NCBI RefSeq assembly: GCF_032854445.1
Contig: NW_027018307.1
Coordinates: 1-44,000 of the forward strand
From: Liolophura sinensis
Lineage: Eukaryota; Mollusca; Polyplacophora; Chitonida; Chitonidae
Reading direction: 5' to 3'
Length of the DNA: 44,000 nt
The translations under genes were made by a program, and so were the position numbers. Position 1 is the stretch's first letter, and each line of letters opens with the position of its first letter. Below are positions 42,165 to 44,000 of the stretch, one piece after another. The notes under the pieces are model-generated. The model searched no databases. It was given only the letters and a program-made list of their open reading frames with translations, and had not been told where the DNA came from.

Positions 42165-42530
42165 GGTGCCATGTCTGGTGTCAGGTATCATCTCTGATGT
42201 CGTGCGCGATCTCAGCATACAGTGAATAGGTGTGGTGTCATGTGTGGTGTCTGCATACAGTAACTGGGCGTGGTGTCATGTGTGGTGCCTGCATACAGTG
42301 AATGGGTTTGGTGTCATGTGGCGTTGCATACAGTGACTTGGTGTAGTGTTATGCCTGCTGCAGCATAGAGTGACCAGTTGTGGTGTCATGTGTGGTGCCT
42401 GCATACACTGGCTGAGTGTGGTGCCATTTATGGTGTCAGCACACAGCGACTTCGTGAGGTGTCATGTCTGGTGTCAGAATATAGTGACTGGGTGTGGTGT
42501 CATGTGTGATGTCTGGCGCACAATAATTCA
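42165..42530 (+). repeat. ~36-43-bp minisatellite
   Basis: Variants of tggtgtcatgtgtggtgtct followed by gcatacagtgactgggtg, about nine units of uneven length. Confidence 0.85.
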
Positions 42531-42575
42531 GTGAGGTAGAATTCCACAGCCCATGCATCAAAGCATGATTTTAAT

Positions 42576-42719
42576 TTATTTATTTGACTGGTGTTTTACG
42601 TCATACTTCACTTTTACCACGGCTGTCAAAAACCTTGGAGGAAGCAACCATGGAGGCCAAGGGTCATTGTGCTGCGCTAACACACTGGCTAACCACTCGG
42701 CCACCGACGCCCTCTTCCT
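42576..42719 (-). mobile_element. Short SINE, antisense, with 10-bp target-site duplication
   Basis: On the minus strand the head reads gggcgtcggtggccgagtgg then ttagccagtg, a Leu/Ser-tRNA-like A box (TGGCCGAGTGG). The tail is the shared ttttacgtcatac end. Flanked by TGATTTTAAT at 42566-42575 and 42720-42729. Confidence 0.72.
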
Positions 42720-42729
42720 TGATTTTAAT

Positions 42730-44000
42730 GAACCACTAATTACAGCTTCCTGAAACGTAAAACAAAAAAAAATCAAGCAAAATCCGTTTTCGACATTTAC
42801 AAGACAACGAGTTTGTCAAAAATAACACAATATTATAAATGATGCAAATGATGCAGAGTCGATGACGTTCACTCACCGCCTCGTTATCTCACCCATATCA
42901 AACATTTCCAGGTATGCTATGCTTACTGTCACAGTATTGTAACAAGAATTCGCATAAATCTCTGTACTAACATATGTACTTTGTCCTTTGTAACACATCC
43001 AAAATGACGTGCTGTACGTATCTGTGATACACACTTTGCATATCCTTCATGTTCAGATGTATGCAATGTGGATTTGAAGGGAGCACGTAGGCTGTACGTT
43101 TATAGATATAATATGCAAGTGTCGGATTACAGTGTCAAAAGGATTACATTCAAATCAAACTTTTATAGCGGGCACCTGTGTAGGCCTGTGTACATATTTT
43201 AGTATCAGGAATCTGTATACAATTCATTGCTCAAGCAAAGCAGTCCCCTAAGACTGACATGCGACTCTTTTCAATAAATGGAAATTCCTATAGTTCAGGA
43301 ACTGAAGAAAATTTTTCTTACATATTTGTATGACGAGCATAGTAGCTAACTGAAAGACATGTATAATTCCCTCAGGTTTGGCTATGAACATGTTTGTACT
43401 TGTTAAGTTTATATGCCGGATACCCTTACACAGTAATATCACTACCCAGAAATATAAAGAGTATATCTGGTTATGAATGTAAAGCTGGTCGTTAAGCTCG
43501 TCACTTTAGAGGTGCCGACACAAACGTCTTATCCGAGAAGGTGCGGACGACATCGGGTAGTCTTAACAGGGATTGCTGAGACGTTTTCCGAACTCTTTGC
43601 TGCTCAGTTATAAGGTAAATATAGGTACACTTGCTTCAGTGTCGGAGAGAAATGAAGTGTAAGCAGGAATTTATTAATTGTACATATGCTGATTATCTTT
43701 TTAATTTGGTGTGTATTCAGTTAATTTAATTAAAACCATTTCGATTATGTTATACGCCTAATTTAACTTTTATGCATTCATTGACAAATAAAACTGAAGG
43801 GTTAAAAAGTAAATAGGAAGAGAGGGGATCTCTTCGAAAGAATTACGAAAGTATTTACATGTAAAACCTACATATACTTGTACCCATAAGCCGGGCAATT
43901 AGATCACTTGGAGGCACCAGTCATGTAACAGGGTTTACGGTTTGCAAAGATAATGAGGTGCTCCAGAATGATAATAGGACTTACCGCTGTACTTTGGTCG
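42730..44000. other. Right end, no gene seen
   Basis: AT-rich. On the minus strand a donor-like G|gtaagt at complement 43985-43979 could close an exon lying beyond the window, but too little of it is inside to judge. Confidence 0.3.

Noticed and set aside
43979-44000. Donor-like site at the right edge
   Set aside because: Only 16 bases of a putative minus-strand exon are inside the window, too few to support a gene.

Overview
This is eukaryotic, AT-rich, intron-bearing DNA, most probably from a mollusc or another lophotrochozoan. The reasons are that coding sequence occurs only as short exons with GT-AG borders, there are many tRNA-headed SINEs of a type I associate with mollusc genomes, and there are LINE and reverse-transcriptase relics, microsatellites and minisatellites. 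There are no operons, ribosome binding sites or CRISPR arrays. The species cannot be fixed from the sequence.

Genes: I could assemble three split genes by hand, all for small secreted or membrane proteins with one immunoglobulin-like (Ig) domain and all built from phase-1 exons. Gene A (minus strand, 364-1797) is cut by the left window edge and has a signal-peptide exon and a canonical Ig exon. Gene B (minus, 7150-4996) is complete: signal peptide, glycosylation-rich Ig-like domain, two tandemly duplicated linker exons, then a transmembrane segment with an arginine-rich tail. A duplicated alternative last exon lies at 3946-4010. Gene C (plus, 32500-34719 or beyond) has a signal-peptide exon, an Ig exon lacking the usual second cysteine, and short Cys-containing exons. 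Together they look like a small cluster of single-Ig receptor genes. A role in recognition or immunity is inference.

Middle (7.7-27.0 kb): a ~6.9 kb segment is present twice (12173-19050 and 20088-27027). A third, partial copy is nearly as similar over 7758-9957 and much more diverged over 9958-11470. Inside each copy are a ~84-bp periodic block, possibly a dead C2H2 zinc-finger array on the minus strand, and a ~205-213-bp tandem array. A cluster of TTCGCCAC/GTGGCGAA motifs and a (TAA)n tract occur in copies 2 and 3. A LINE 3' fragment abuts the start of copy 3. I see no convincing gene in this part.

Right part (27-44 kb): a TATA promoter with a tiny signal-peptide ORF (27581-27718), a reverse-transcriptase fragment (27857-28045), a 30-bp minisatellite, a foldback element, an 18-bp-TIR element at TTAA sites carrying a nested SINE, several SINEs (three in the window with clear target-site duplications), a 19-bp minisatellite, a ~1.7 kb array of 63-bp units with higher-order structure, and a ~36-43-bp minisatellite. 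Long open frames in these arrays, up to 341 codons, are by-products of the repeats.
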